From Clostridia bacterium (GTDB taxonomy: Bacteria; Bacillota; Clostridia; Oscillospirales; Acutalibacteraceae), in contig JAFRQM010000049.1 in the NCBI GenBank assembly GCA_017428625.1, forward strand, positions 124,001-188,000: a stretch of 64,000 bases of DNA, read 5' to 3'. Below, one piece after another: positions 8,451 through 16,264 of this stretch. Under the pieces are notes generated by a model. That model was not told the origin of the DNA and did not search any database. It saw nothing but the letters and a program-made list of their open reading frames with translations. Numbering within the stretch: the stretch's first letter is position 1; every line of letters starts with the position of its first letter. Made by a program: the position numbers and the translations under genes.

Positions 8451-9746
8451 ATGAATTGTAATGAAGCAATAGAATATATCCACTCGCTTGAGCGTTTCGG
8501 CATAAACCCCGGACTTGAAAGGATTGAGGCTTTATGCTCCATACTCGGAAATCCGCAAAAAGGGCTTAAATTCGTTCATATTGCCGGCACAAACGGCAAA
8601 GGATCTACAAGCACAATGGTTTCAAACATTCTTATTAAAGCCGGATTTTCAACGGGACTTTTCACATCTCCGTATGTGTTGGATTTCAGAGAGAGAATAC
8701 AGTTCAACGGCTGTATGATTGAGCCCTATGAACTTGCCGACGCGGTAAGCGAAGTCAGAACCGCCGTGGAGATTCTCAATATCAGGGGAGTGCATCCCAC
8801 CGAATTTGAAACAATAACCGCCGCTGCTTTTCTCTATTTCAAAAAGAAACAATGCGATTTTGTCGTGCTTGAGGTAGGTCTGGGCGGCAGGTTTGATGCG
8901 ACAAACATCATTGACTGCCCTGTAGTAAATGTCATTACATCAATATCAAAAGACCACACAGCGGTTCTCGGCGATACAGTTTCGGAAATAGCATTTGAGA
9001 AATGCGGAATAATAAAAGAAAACGGCGTATGCGTATGCTACCCCGAACAGGATAAAGAAGCGCTTGAAGTAATAAAAAACACCTGCAAAGAAAAAAATGC
9101 GGAGTTGATTATTCCCGATCTTACGCAGGTCAATCACCTGAATACAGCCGCAACAGGTTCCGGATTTCAATATGACGGCATTAACTGCAGCCTGCCGCTT
9201 GTCGGTGCCCATATGGTTAAAAATGCAGTTACGGCCATTAATGCCGTAAAAGTCATAAAGCGGTCGGGCTTCAACATTCCCGCTTCGGCGTTTTCGCAGG
9301 GGATTGCTTCATCTGTTATGCCTGCCCGGCTTGAAATAATGCGTAAAAAACCGCTTGTCATTCTTGACGGCGGTCATAACGAAGGGTGCGCAAAAGTTGT
9401 TGCCGAATATATAAGAACATTTCTCCGAGGCAGAAAAATCACAGCCGTTGTTTCAATGATGGCGGATAAGGATTATGACGCCTATCTGAAAATCACTTCG
9501 CCTTATTTCAGCAGAATCGTTGCGACGCACACCGAAGTTCCGCGCGCTCTTTCCGCTGAGGAACTCTGCAATACGGCGAAAAAATACTGCGGTGACTGTG
9601 TATGTGTTCCCGATTCCTCGCATGCGCTTAAATTCGCGTTTACAACGCTTGGAAAAGATGATGTTCTTCTTGTTTGCGGCTCCTTCTACTTTGCGGGAGA
9701 AATCCGTGAAAAAATAATTGACCTGCAGGTGAATGAATATGATTAA
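8451..9746 (+). CDS. folC: bifunctional folylpolyglutamate synthase / dihydrofolate synthase
   Basis: The product is 431 residues, a Mur-ligase-family ATPase that adds glutamate to dihydropteroate and to folates in the cytosol. The nucleotide loop is HIAGTNGKGST at about residues 43-53. The folate/Mg region LFTSPYVLDFRERIQ, the motif VLEVGLGGRFDATN and the ISKDHTAVLG stretch all follow in the expected order. The C-terminal domain ILDGGHNEGCAK carries the family's DGAHN-like motif, here with Gly in place of Ala. The 3' end overlaps the next gene by 8 bases, so translation of the two is probably coupled. Confidence 0.95.
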   Translation: MNCNEAIEYIHSLERFGINPGLERIEALCSILGNPQKGLKFVHIAGTNGKGSTSTMVSNILIKAGFSTGLFTSPYVLDFRERIQFNGCMIEPYELADAVSEVRTAVEILNIRGVHPTEFETITAAAFLYFKKKQCDFVVLEVGLGGRFDATNIIDCPVVNVITSISKDHTAVLGDTVSEIAFEKCGIIKENGVCVCYPEQDKEALEVIKNTCKEKNAELIIPDLTQVNHLNTAATGSGFQYDGINCSLPLVGAHMVKNAVTAINAVKVIKRSGFNIPASAFSQGIASSVMPARLEIMRKKPLVILDGGHNEGCAKVVAEYIRTFLRGRKITAVVSMMADKDYDAYLKITSPYFSRIVATHTEVPRALSAEELCNTAKKYCGDCVCVPDSSHALKFAFTTLGKDDVLLVCGSFYFAGEIREKIIDLQVNEYD

Positions 9747-10659
9747 ATCAATTAACAACGGCGTTTACCCGACAATGATTACTCCTTACACCGATGACAA
9801 CAGAATTGATTATGACGCTGTTCTCGGAATTATGGAATGGTATTCGAAAAACGGCGTTAACGGTATTTTTGCCGTTTGCCAGTCAAGTGAAATGTTCTTT
9901 TTAAGTTTTGAGGAACGCCTTGAATTGATGCGGTTTATCATCGGAAACGCTCCCGAAGGTATGAGTATTGTTGCATCGGGGCACACTGCCGACGGCATTG
10001 ACCGCCAGATATATGAGGCAAACGCTTTCATAAACGAAGGCGCCGATGCCTATGTTTTTATTGCGAACCGCTTTGCGAAGGAAAACGAGGGCAGAGATGT
10101 TTTTCTGAAAAACTATAAAAAAGTTGTTTCTTCAATTCCCGAAATCGGGCTCGGCATTTATGAATGTCCCTATCCATACAAACGCCTTATGACACCCGAT
10201 GTTCTTAAAGAATGCGCCGAAATCAGCCCGCTTCTTTTTATCAAAGACACATGCTGTTCGGTTAAGATGATTAAGGAAAAACTTGAAGCGGTTAAGGGAA
10301 CCGGACTTAAAATCTTCAACGCAAACGGTGCGATTCTGCTTGAAACACTCAAAGCGGGGTGCGCCGGTTATTCGGGAGTTATGGCAAACTTTCACCCCGA
10401 AATATATTCCTGGCTGTGCGAAAATTTTGAGAAAGAGCCTGAAAAAGCGCAGAGAGTGCAGAATTTTCTCGGCTTTGCTTCAACAATAGAGTGCCAGTGC
10501 TACCCGGTTAACGTTAAATACCATATGAATCTTTGCGGTGTTCCGATGAGTATTTTCAGCAGAGCCCGCGATTGTTGCGAACTGTTTGAAAGCCGTAAAA
10601 CAGAGATAGAGGAAATGTTTGAAATTGAAAAAGAATTCAAACAGATAATGAAAATATAA
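9739..10659 (+). CDS. DapA-superfamily (dihydrodipicolinate synthase/NanA-like) aldolase
   Basis: The product is about 306 residues, a TIM-barrel class I aldolase. The Schiff-base lysine appears as K169 in LLFIKDTCCS and the catalytic Tyr as Y141 in GIYECPYPYKR. The usual GTTGE phosphate/carboxylate motif of DapA is replaced (FAVCQSSEMFFLSFEER), so lysine biosynthesis is unlikely. A sugar-acid lyase or dehydratase role is more plausible, but the substrate cannot be named. Two in-frame ATGs lie at 9733 and 9739; AGGTGA abuts the first and is 6 bases from the second, so I use 9739. The gene overlaps folC by 8 bases. Confidence 0.8.
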   Translation: MIKSINNGVYPTMITPYTDDNRIDYDAVLGIMEWYSKNGVNGIFAVCQSSEMFFLSFEERLELMRFIIGNAPEGMSIVASGHTADGIDRQIYEANAFINEGADAYVFIANRFAKENEGRDVFLKNYKKVVSSIPEIGLGIYECPYPYKRLMTPDVLKECAEISPLLFIKDTCCSVKMIKEKLEAVKGTGLKIFNANGAILLETLKAGCAGYSGVMANFHPEIYSWLCENFEKEPEKAQRVQNFLGFASTIECQCYPVNVKYHMNLCGVPMSIFSRARDCCELFESRKTEIEEMFEIEKEFKQIMKI

Positions 10660-10691
10660 TCAGAATATTAATTTTTTCTTAATATTTTATG

Positions 10692-10720
10692 TTGATTTTA
10701 AATTTTCTCTATGATAAAAT
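10692..10720 (+). promoter_or_regulatory. promoter with extended -10, upstream of the SDR gene
   Basis: TTGATT (10692-10697), a 17-base spacer and TAAAAT (10715-10720) preceded by TATGA, which matches the TRTGn extended -10 of Gram-positive sigma-A promoters. An AT-only inverted repeat (AATATTAA 10664-10671/TTAATATT 10679-10686) precedes it and could be a weak terminator of the aldolase gene. Confidence 0.6.
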
Positions 10721-10772
10721 AGTTCTGTTGTTTACGGCAATAAAAATTCAATAATATTTGGAGGCTAATCAA

Positions 10773-12320
10773 ATGGCGAAAAAAACCGTATTTCTTACCG
10801 GCGCTTCCGGCAATATGGGCTTTCACAGCTTCACTGAGTTCCTGAAGCACAGAGATAAGTTCAACATTGTCGTTCTTCTGCGCGGCAGCGAAAAAAACAA
10901 ACTTAAATTCAAAGAATATGAGAACGACCCCTGCGTCAAAATCGTCTGGGGCGACCTCACCAAATACGAGGATGTTCTCTCCTGCGTATCAGGTGCGGAT
11001 TATGTTCTTCATGTAGGCGGCATGGTTTCACCCGCTGCCGACTATTTCCCGACAAAAACCGTTGTTACAAACACCACCGCTGCAAGAAATATTGTTACAG
11101 CCATCAAAGCGCAGCCCGATCCCGACGCTATCAAGGTGTGTTATATCGGCACCGTTGCCGAAACAGGCGACAGAAACGCTCCCATTCACTGGGCGCGCAC
11201 AGGCGATCCCATTAAAATTTCCATTTATGACCATTACGCCTGCTCAAAGGTTCTCGCAGAAGAAATATTCGCCGAGAGCGGTCTTAAATACTGGGTTTCC
11301 TGCCGCCAGTCGGGCATACTCTACGCCGACATTTTAAAGAATCTTGACCCGATTATGTTCCATGTTCCCATAAACGGTGTTCTTGAGTGGGCAACTGTTG
11401 AGGATTCGGCAAGACTTATGGTTAATATTTGCGGCGACGACATCCCCGAAGAGTTTTGGAGAAGATTCTACAACATCGGTTCCGGCGAACAATACAGGCT
11501 TACCAACTATGAGTTTGAAGAACTGCTTATGCAGAAGACGCTTCGTCTCGGCTCGGTCAAAAAATTATTCAAACCCAACTGGTTTGTTACAAAGAATTTC
11601 CACGGTCAGTGGTATTATGACGGCGATGAACTTGAGAAATACTGCCATTTCAGAGCGAACATACCCGTTGAGGATTATTTCAAATCACTCATAGACCAGG
11701 TTGCTCCTTATTATAAACTCGCGTTTATGGCAAAACCTTTCGCTTCTGCGGTCAGAGGTTTCCTTGGTTCGCTTGCCAAAAAAGAAATCTACGGCACACG
11801 CTGGTGGATTGAAAACAAAGTTCCCGAAAGAATTTCAGCATACTACGGCTCAATGGAAGAATACCTTGCGTTACCCTCAAAATGGGAAGATTTTGATGTT
11901 GTTATTCCTTCCAAGAAAACAACAGCAGACGATGTTATTGTTCTCGACCACGGCTATGATGAGAGCAAACCCGTCAGCGAAATTACTCTTGAAGACCTCA
12001 AAAAAGCCGCGGCTTTCAGGGGCGGCGAGTGCCTTGCGACAGAAGAAGAGTATGTTGATTTCTACACTCCCATCAAGTGGAAATCCGCAAGAGGCAACGA
12101 GTTTATGATGAGCGCAAACCTTGTTCTCAAGGGCGGTCACTGGTGTCCTGCTGAATTCCCGACCGACTGCGAAGGCAAAAAGTTCTACTGGGCTTATGAT
12201 GAAGAGGCAAAACTCAACCCCTTCTTTGCGCAGGTTTGGTATCCGCTTCACGGCGAAAACGAAAACAATGTTTATACCGAAAAGATTTTCAAAGGCTTCA
12301 GCGGCTTTGAAAATATATAA
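10773..12320 (+). CDS. extended short-chain dehydrogenase/epimerase with C-terminal treble-clef-like domain
   Basis: The product is 515 residues. The first ~330 are an extended SDR: TGASGNMG at residues 9-16 binds NAD(P), HVGGMVSP is the strand-4 region, and YACSK carries the catalytic Tyr-Lys pair. Such enzymes oxidise, reduce or epimerise nucleotide sugars or related alcohols. Residues about 415-465 (RGGECLATEEEYVD, IKWKSARGNEF, LKGGHWCP) closely follow the treble-clef pattern GGxCLS...WxC..GH...WCPxC, but only C420 and C458 remain; the other two ligand positions are Ser438 and Glu461. I start at ATG 10773 (GGAG 9 bases upstream) rather than the upstream TTG. The gene is monocistronic between its own promoter and a terminator. 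Confidence 0.8.
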   Translation: MAKKTVFLTGASGNMGFHSFTEFLKHRDKFNIVVLLRGSEKNKLKFKEYENDPCVKIVWGDLTKYEDVLSCVSGADYVLHVGGMVSPAADYFPTKTVVTNTTAARNIVTAIKAQPDPDAIKVCYIGTVAETGDRNAPIHWARTGDPIKISIYDHYACSKVLAEEIFAESGLKYWVSCRQSGILYADILKNLDPIMFHVPINGVLEWATVEDSARLMVNICGDDIPEEFWRRFYNIGSGEQYRLTNYEFEELLMQKTLRLGSVKKLFKPNWFVTKNFHGQWYYDGDELEKYCHFRANIPVEDYFKSLIDQVAPYYKLAFMAKPFASAVRGFLGSLAKKEIYGTRWWIENKVPERISAYYGSMEEYLALPSKWEDFDVVIPSKKTTADDVIVLDHGYDESKPVSEITLEDLKKAAAFRGGECLATEEEYVDFYTPIKWKSARGNEFMMSANLVLKGGHWCPAEFPTDCEGKKFYWAYDEEAKLNPFFAQVWYPLHGENENNVYTEKIFKGFSGFENI

Positions 12321-12333
12321 TTGAATAGTTTTC

Positions 12334-12368
12334 AGGCGTATATCCGCAAAGGGTATGCGCCTTTTTTT
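12334..12368 (+). terminator. terminator after the SDR gene
   Basis: A 9-bp stem with one G-U pair (AGGCGTATA 12334-12342/TATGCGCCT 12354-12362) followed by TTTTTTT. Confidence 0.85.
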
Positions 12369-12442
12369 GCCGTTTTCACAGCATATTGTGGTAAAAAGAG
12401 ATAAAAACAGCAAAAAAACACAATTTTTGTGGTATAAAATTA

Positions 12443-12471
12443 TTGATTAATAATATTATATATGATAAAAT
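12443..12471 (+). promoter_or_regulatory. promoter with extended -10, upstream of the GH13 gene
   Basis: TTGATT (12443-12448), a 17-base spacer and TAAAAT (12466-12471) with TATGA just before. The layout is the same as at 10692. Two direct copies of TTGTGGTA (12386-12393 and 12427-12434) lie upstream and could be an operator. Confidence 0.6.
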
Positions 12472-12508
12472 AAAATGAATATTTGTATTTCAGAAAGGCA
12501 GATGTTTT

Positions 12509-14191
12509 ATGGCGGAGATTACAAGAAAATGGTATAAGGAAATGTCGGTTTATCAGATCTGGACCCGTTCTTTCTGCGACAGCAACGGCGACGGCATAGG
12601 CGACCTTCCCGGCGTTTACAGCAAACTCGATTATATTCAGAGCCTCGGCGTTGACGGAATCTGGTTTTCACCGATTTATCCCACGCCTAACGCGGATTAC
12701 GGTTATGATATTTCCGATTACAAAAACATAAACCCCGAATTCGGAACGCTCGATGATTTCAAAAAAATCCTTGACAGCGCTCACGAACGCGGAATGAAAG
12801 TTTTTATGGACCTTGTTGTCAACCATACTTCAGATGAACACGAGTGGTTCAAAGAGGGTATGAAAAGCAAAGACAACCCGTATCACGATTATTATTTCTG
12901 GCGCGACGGTAAAAAGCCGAACGGCAAAAAACTGCCCAACAACTGGCTTTCCATTTTTGAAGGCAAAGCATGGGAATACAATAAAGACCTTGACCAGTAT
13001 TATCTTCATGTGTTTGCAAAAAAACAGCCCGACCTCAATATGGACAACCCCAAGGTGCGCGAAGAGGTTAAAAGCATTATGCGTTTCTGGCTTGATATGG
13101 GCGTTGATGGCTTCCGAGAGGATGTCATTACATTCATTTCCAAAAAAGAAGGTCTGCCCAACGGTTTTCCGATTCCCATCGCTTGCGGCATTGAGCACTA
13201 CAAACACGGCCCGCACCTTGAAGAATACCTTGACGAGTTCAGAGCCGTTCTTAATGAATATGACTGCTTTGCCGTCGGCGAAGGCCCAATGACAAGCCTT
13301 AAAGACGCAGTCGATTTCTGCTCCGAAGGCCCCAATCAGAAGCTGGATATGCTTATATCTTTTGACCATATGAACGCCGACTGCTTTATGGCTGACTGGA
13401 TGAAAGTTCCGTTCAGCCTGCGCAGGCTCAAAAAGACATTTGACAAGTGGCAAACTCAGATGTATGGCAGGGGCTGGAACAGCCTTTATATCGAAAACCA
13501 TGACCACGCGCGCATTATCGAAAGATACGGCAACATAAACTACAGAGTTGAAAGCGGCAAAATGCTTGCGACAATGTATATGTTCCAGTGCGGCACGCCC
13601 TTTATTTATCAGGGGCAGGAAATCGGCATGACAAATGTTAAGGTTGACAGCATCAAAGAATATAAGGATGTTATGACCTTCAACAATTTCAGACTTTTCA
13701 AAATGCTCGGCTTCAATGAAAAAAGATTTCTCAATCTTTCTTTCAAGGTCAACCGCGAAAATGCCAGAACTCCCGTTCAGTGGAACGCTTCGAAAAACGC
13801 AGGCTTTACAACAGCAGAAGAGCCGTGGTTCAAAATCAACCCCAATTACACCGAAATCAATGTTGAGGCGGCAGAGAAAGATGAAAACTCCATTCTCAAT
13901 TATTACCGCAAACTTATAAAATTCAGAAAAGAAAATGAAATTGTCATTTACGGCGATTTCAGGCAGTATTACAAAAACAGCAAAAAACTCTTTGTTTACG
14001 AACGCAATTACAAAGGGCAGAAACTGCTTGTTATTAACTCTTTCTCCGATAAACTCGTTAAATTCAGCGCGCCTGCCGGCTATGATATGAGCAAGGGCGA
14101 ACTCGCAATTTCAAATTACCCTGTCAGCGGCGAAACACTGAACAGTTTTGAACTTCGCCCCTATGAGAGCAGAGTTTATCTTTTCAAATAA
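12509..14191 (+). CDS. GH13 alpha-glucosidase (oligo-1,6-glucosidase type)
   Basis: The product is 560 residues with no signal peptide, the normal size for cytosolic GH13 subfamily 31-type enzymes that split isomaltose, maltose, trehalose-6-phosphate or sucrose-type glucosides. Conserved regions appear in order: DGIGDLPGV, MDLVVNHTSDEH (region I), DGFREDVI with nucleophile D205 (region II), CFAVGEGP with acid/base E258 (region III) and IENHDHAR with D332 (region IV). The last ~80 residues form the usual C-terminal beta domain (YERNYKGQKLLVI). Which glucoside it prefers cannot be told by eye. The gene has its own extended -10 promoter, and recJ follows 21 bases after its stop. Confidence 0.92.
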   Translation: MAEITRKWYKEMSVYQIWTRSFCDSNGDGIGDLPGVYSKLDYIQSLGVDGIWFSPIYPTPNADYGYDISDYKNINPEFGTLDDFKKILDSAHERGMKVFMDLVVNHTSDEHEWFKEGMKSKDNPYHDYYFWRDGKKPNGKKLPNNWLSIFEGKAWEYNKDLDQYYLHVFAKKQPDLNMDNPKVREEVKSIMRFWLDMGVDGFREDVITFISKKEGLPNGFPIPIACGIEHYKHGPHLEEYLDEFRAVLNEYDCFAVGEGPMTSLKDAVDFCSEGPNQKLDMLISFDHMNADCFMADWMKVPFSLRRLKKTFDKWQTQMYGRGWNSLYIENHDHARIIERYGNINYRVESGKMLATMYMFQCGTPFIYQGQEIGMTNVKVDSIKEYKDVMTFNNFRLFKMLGFNEKRFLNLSFKVNRENARTPVQWNASKNAGFTTAEEPWFKINPNYTEINVEAAEKDENSILNYYRKLIKFRKENEIVIYGDFRQYYKNSKKLFVYERNYKGQKLLVINSFSDKLVKFSAPAGYDMSKGELAISNYPVSGETLNSFELRPYESRVYLFK

Positions 14192-14212
14192 TCAACCGAG
14201 GAATGATTTTTC

Positions 14213-16252
14213 TTGATTCGTAAAAAATGGATTGTTTCCGAGTGCGACAAAGATTTAGCGGCGCAGATAGCGGAAGATTTCAGTGTTGACCCGCTGACCG
14301 CTTATATTCTTGTTTCACGCGGAATTACGGATTACACCGAAATAGAAGAGTTTCTTGACCCGAGTGCCCCGCTTATGATTGACCCGTTCTCGTTTGCGGA
14401 TATGGATAAAGCCGTCAGAAGAATACAATTCGCTATAGACGATTATCAAAAAATCGCTGTGTTCGGAGACTATGACGCGGACGGAATTACCGCGACCGCT
14501 TTGCTTTATTCATACCTTGTAAAACGGGAAGCGAATGTTGTTCGCTATATTCCCGACAGGCTTACCGAAGGCTACGGGCTCAGTTGCGATTCCGTGCGTG
14601 AACTCGCGGGGCAGGGTGTCAGGCTTATTATTACCGTTGACAACGGTGTTTCAGCCGTTGAGGAAGCAAAGTTATGCAAAGAACTCGGCGTCGATCTTGT
14701 TGTAACGGACCATCACAAAGTCGGTGATGAACTGCCCGACGCAGTCGCTGTCGTTAACCCCCACAGGAAAGACTGTCCGAGTGAATTCAAGGATTTTTCG
14801 GGCGTCGGCGTTGCTTTCAAACTTGTGAGTGCCCTTGAAGGCGGCGATGAGGACTCAATGCTCGATGAATTCGGCGACCTCGTCGCAATCGGCACAATTG
14901 CGGATGTTGTCAGCCTCAAAGGTGAAAACCGTTCCCTTGTCCGCTACGGTTTAAACTCAATCAACAATTCTCCCCGCACAGGGCTTAAAGTATTGCTTGA
15001 AAAAGCGGGAGGCCAAGGTAAAAAAATCGGTGCCTCAAGCGCTGCTTTCACAATCTGCCCCAGAATTAACGCTACAGGCAGAATGGGCTCTGCCGAAAAA
15101 GCGCTTGACCTGCTTTTGTGCGATGATGAAATCACCGCTGAGCGCCTTGTTGAAGAAATAAATTCAATGAATCAGGCCCGACAAAAAACCGAGACAGAGA
15201 TTTTTGCGGAGGTTACCGCGAAAATCGCAGAAAAGCCTTCGCTGGTCAGAGATAACATAATTGTTGTTGATTCGGAAGGCTGGCACCAGGGCGTAATCGG
15301 AATTGTCGCATCACGGGTTGCAGAACGCTACGGCAAGCCCGCAATTGTAATTTCCAGAAACGGCAGCGAAGCAAGAGGTTCCTGCCGCAGCATAGAAGGT
15401 TTTTCCATTTTCAAGGCGATAGACGCAGTCAGCGACTGTCTGACGCATTACGGCGGTCACACTCTTGCGGCAGGTTTGGGTCTTAACAGCGACAGAATTG
15501 AAGAATTCAGAATAAGAATCAACGATTATGCCGACAGTATTGAAATGTCTTTCCCCGTTCAGAAAATCGACTGTCGCATAAAACCCGCTATGATTTCTCT
15601 TGACATACTCCGCGCTCTCGATTCAATGGAGCCTTTCGGCGCAGGCAATCCTCAGCCCTGTTTCGGACTTTATGCGGTAAGAATTGAAGATTTTGCCGCC
15701 ATAGGCGACGGCAGACATATGCGGTTGACAATTTCAAAAGGCGATGTCCGCACCGGAGTTGTCTGGTTCGGAATGCAGGAAAAACTTTTCCCATACAATA
15801 AAGGCGATATTGTTGACCTTGCGGTTACTCTTGACAGAAATGTTTATAACGGTGAAGTCCGTGTTTCTGTAAGTGTAAAAAATATCAGACCGTCTTTTAC
15901 GGATGAAAACAAAGTTCTGAGCGGTCAGCGGCTTTTTGAAAAAGTGCTCGGCGAAATGCCTCTCACGCCCGAACAGGCGGCAGCGGCTCTGCCGGAGCGC
16001 GAGTTGCAGGTTGAAGTATTTAAACATATAAAAACCGAAAAACCCGTTGAAGACAGTTTAGAGCAGATTTGTCTTCATACAGGCGACGACGGCTCGAATT
16101 ATTGCAAAGTGGCTGTTGCCGTAACTGTTATGCTTGAAATGGGGATTATTGAAAAAACAGAATCAGGCAGACTTTGCGCCGCAGAAACTACGGGTAAAGT
16201 TGACCTTAACGATTCCGTTCTGATGAAGCGCATAAAAAATTATATTCAATAA
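14213..16252 (+). CDS. recJ: single-stranded-DNA exonuclease RecJ
   Basis: The product is 679 residues. It is the 5'-3' single-strand exonuclease of recombination and mismatch repair. DHH-family motifs are clear: VFGDYDADGIT (residues 83-93), VTDHHKVGDELP with D166-H167-H168, AIGTIADVV, and the DHHA1 motif GGHTLAAGLGL. The start is TTG at 14213, with GAGG 11 bases upstream; the nearer ATG at 14203 is out of frame and closed after six codons. It heads the recJ-rel-dtd-MBL-hemZ string typical of Clostridia. In many relatives apt lies between recJ and rel; here the gap is only 12 bases. Confidence 0.95.
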   Translation: MIRKKWIVSECDKDLAAQIAEDFSVDPLTAYILVSRGITDYTEIEEFLDPSAPLMIDPFSFADMDKAVRRIQFAIDDYQKIAVFGDYDADGITATALLYSYLVKREANVVRYIPDRLTEGYGLSCDSVRELAGQGVRLIITVDNGVSAVEEAKLCKELGVDLVVTDHHKVGDELPDAVAVVNPHRKDCPSEFKDFSGVGVAFKLVSALEGGDEDSMLDEFGDLVAIGTIADVVSLKGENRSLVRYGLNSINNSPRTGLKVLLEKAGGQGKKIGASSAAFTICPRINATGRMGSAEKALDLLLCDDEITAERLVEEINSMNQARQKTETEIFAEVTAKIAEKPSLVRDNIIVVDSEGWHQGVIGIVASRVAERYGKPAIVISRNGSEARGSCRSIEGFSIFKAIDAVSDCLTHYGGHTLAAGLGLNSDRIEEFRIRINDYADSIEMSFPVQKIDCRIKPAMISLDILRALDSMEPFGAGNPQPCFGLYAVRIEDFAAIGDGRHMRLTISKGDVRTGVVWFGMQEKLFPYNKGDIVDLAVTLDRNVYNGEVRVSVSVKNIRPSFTDENKVLSGQRLFEKVLGEMPLTPEQAAAALPERELQVEVFKHIKTEKPVEDSLEQICLHTGDDGSNYCKVAVAVTVMLEMGIIEKTESGRLCAAETTGKVDLNDSVLMKRIKNYIQ

Positions 16253-16264
16253 CCGAGGCATTTT

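Noticed and set aside
12830..13507. Minus-strand open frame (225 codons) inside the GH13 gene
   Set aside because: Antisense shadow of a gene with complete catalytic motifs; no start signal.
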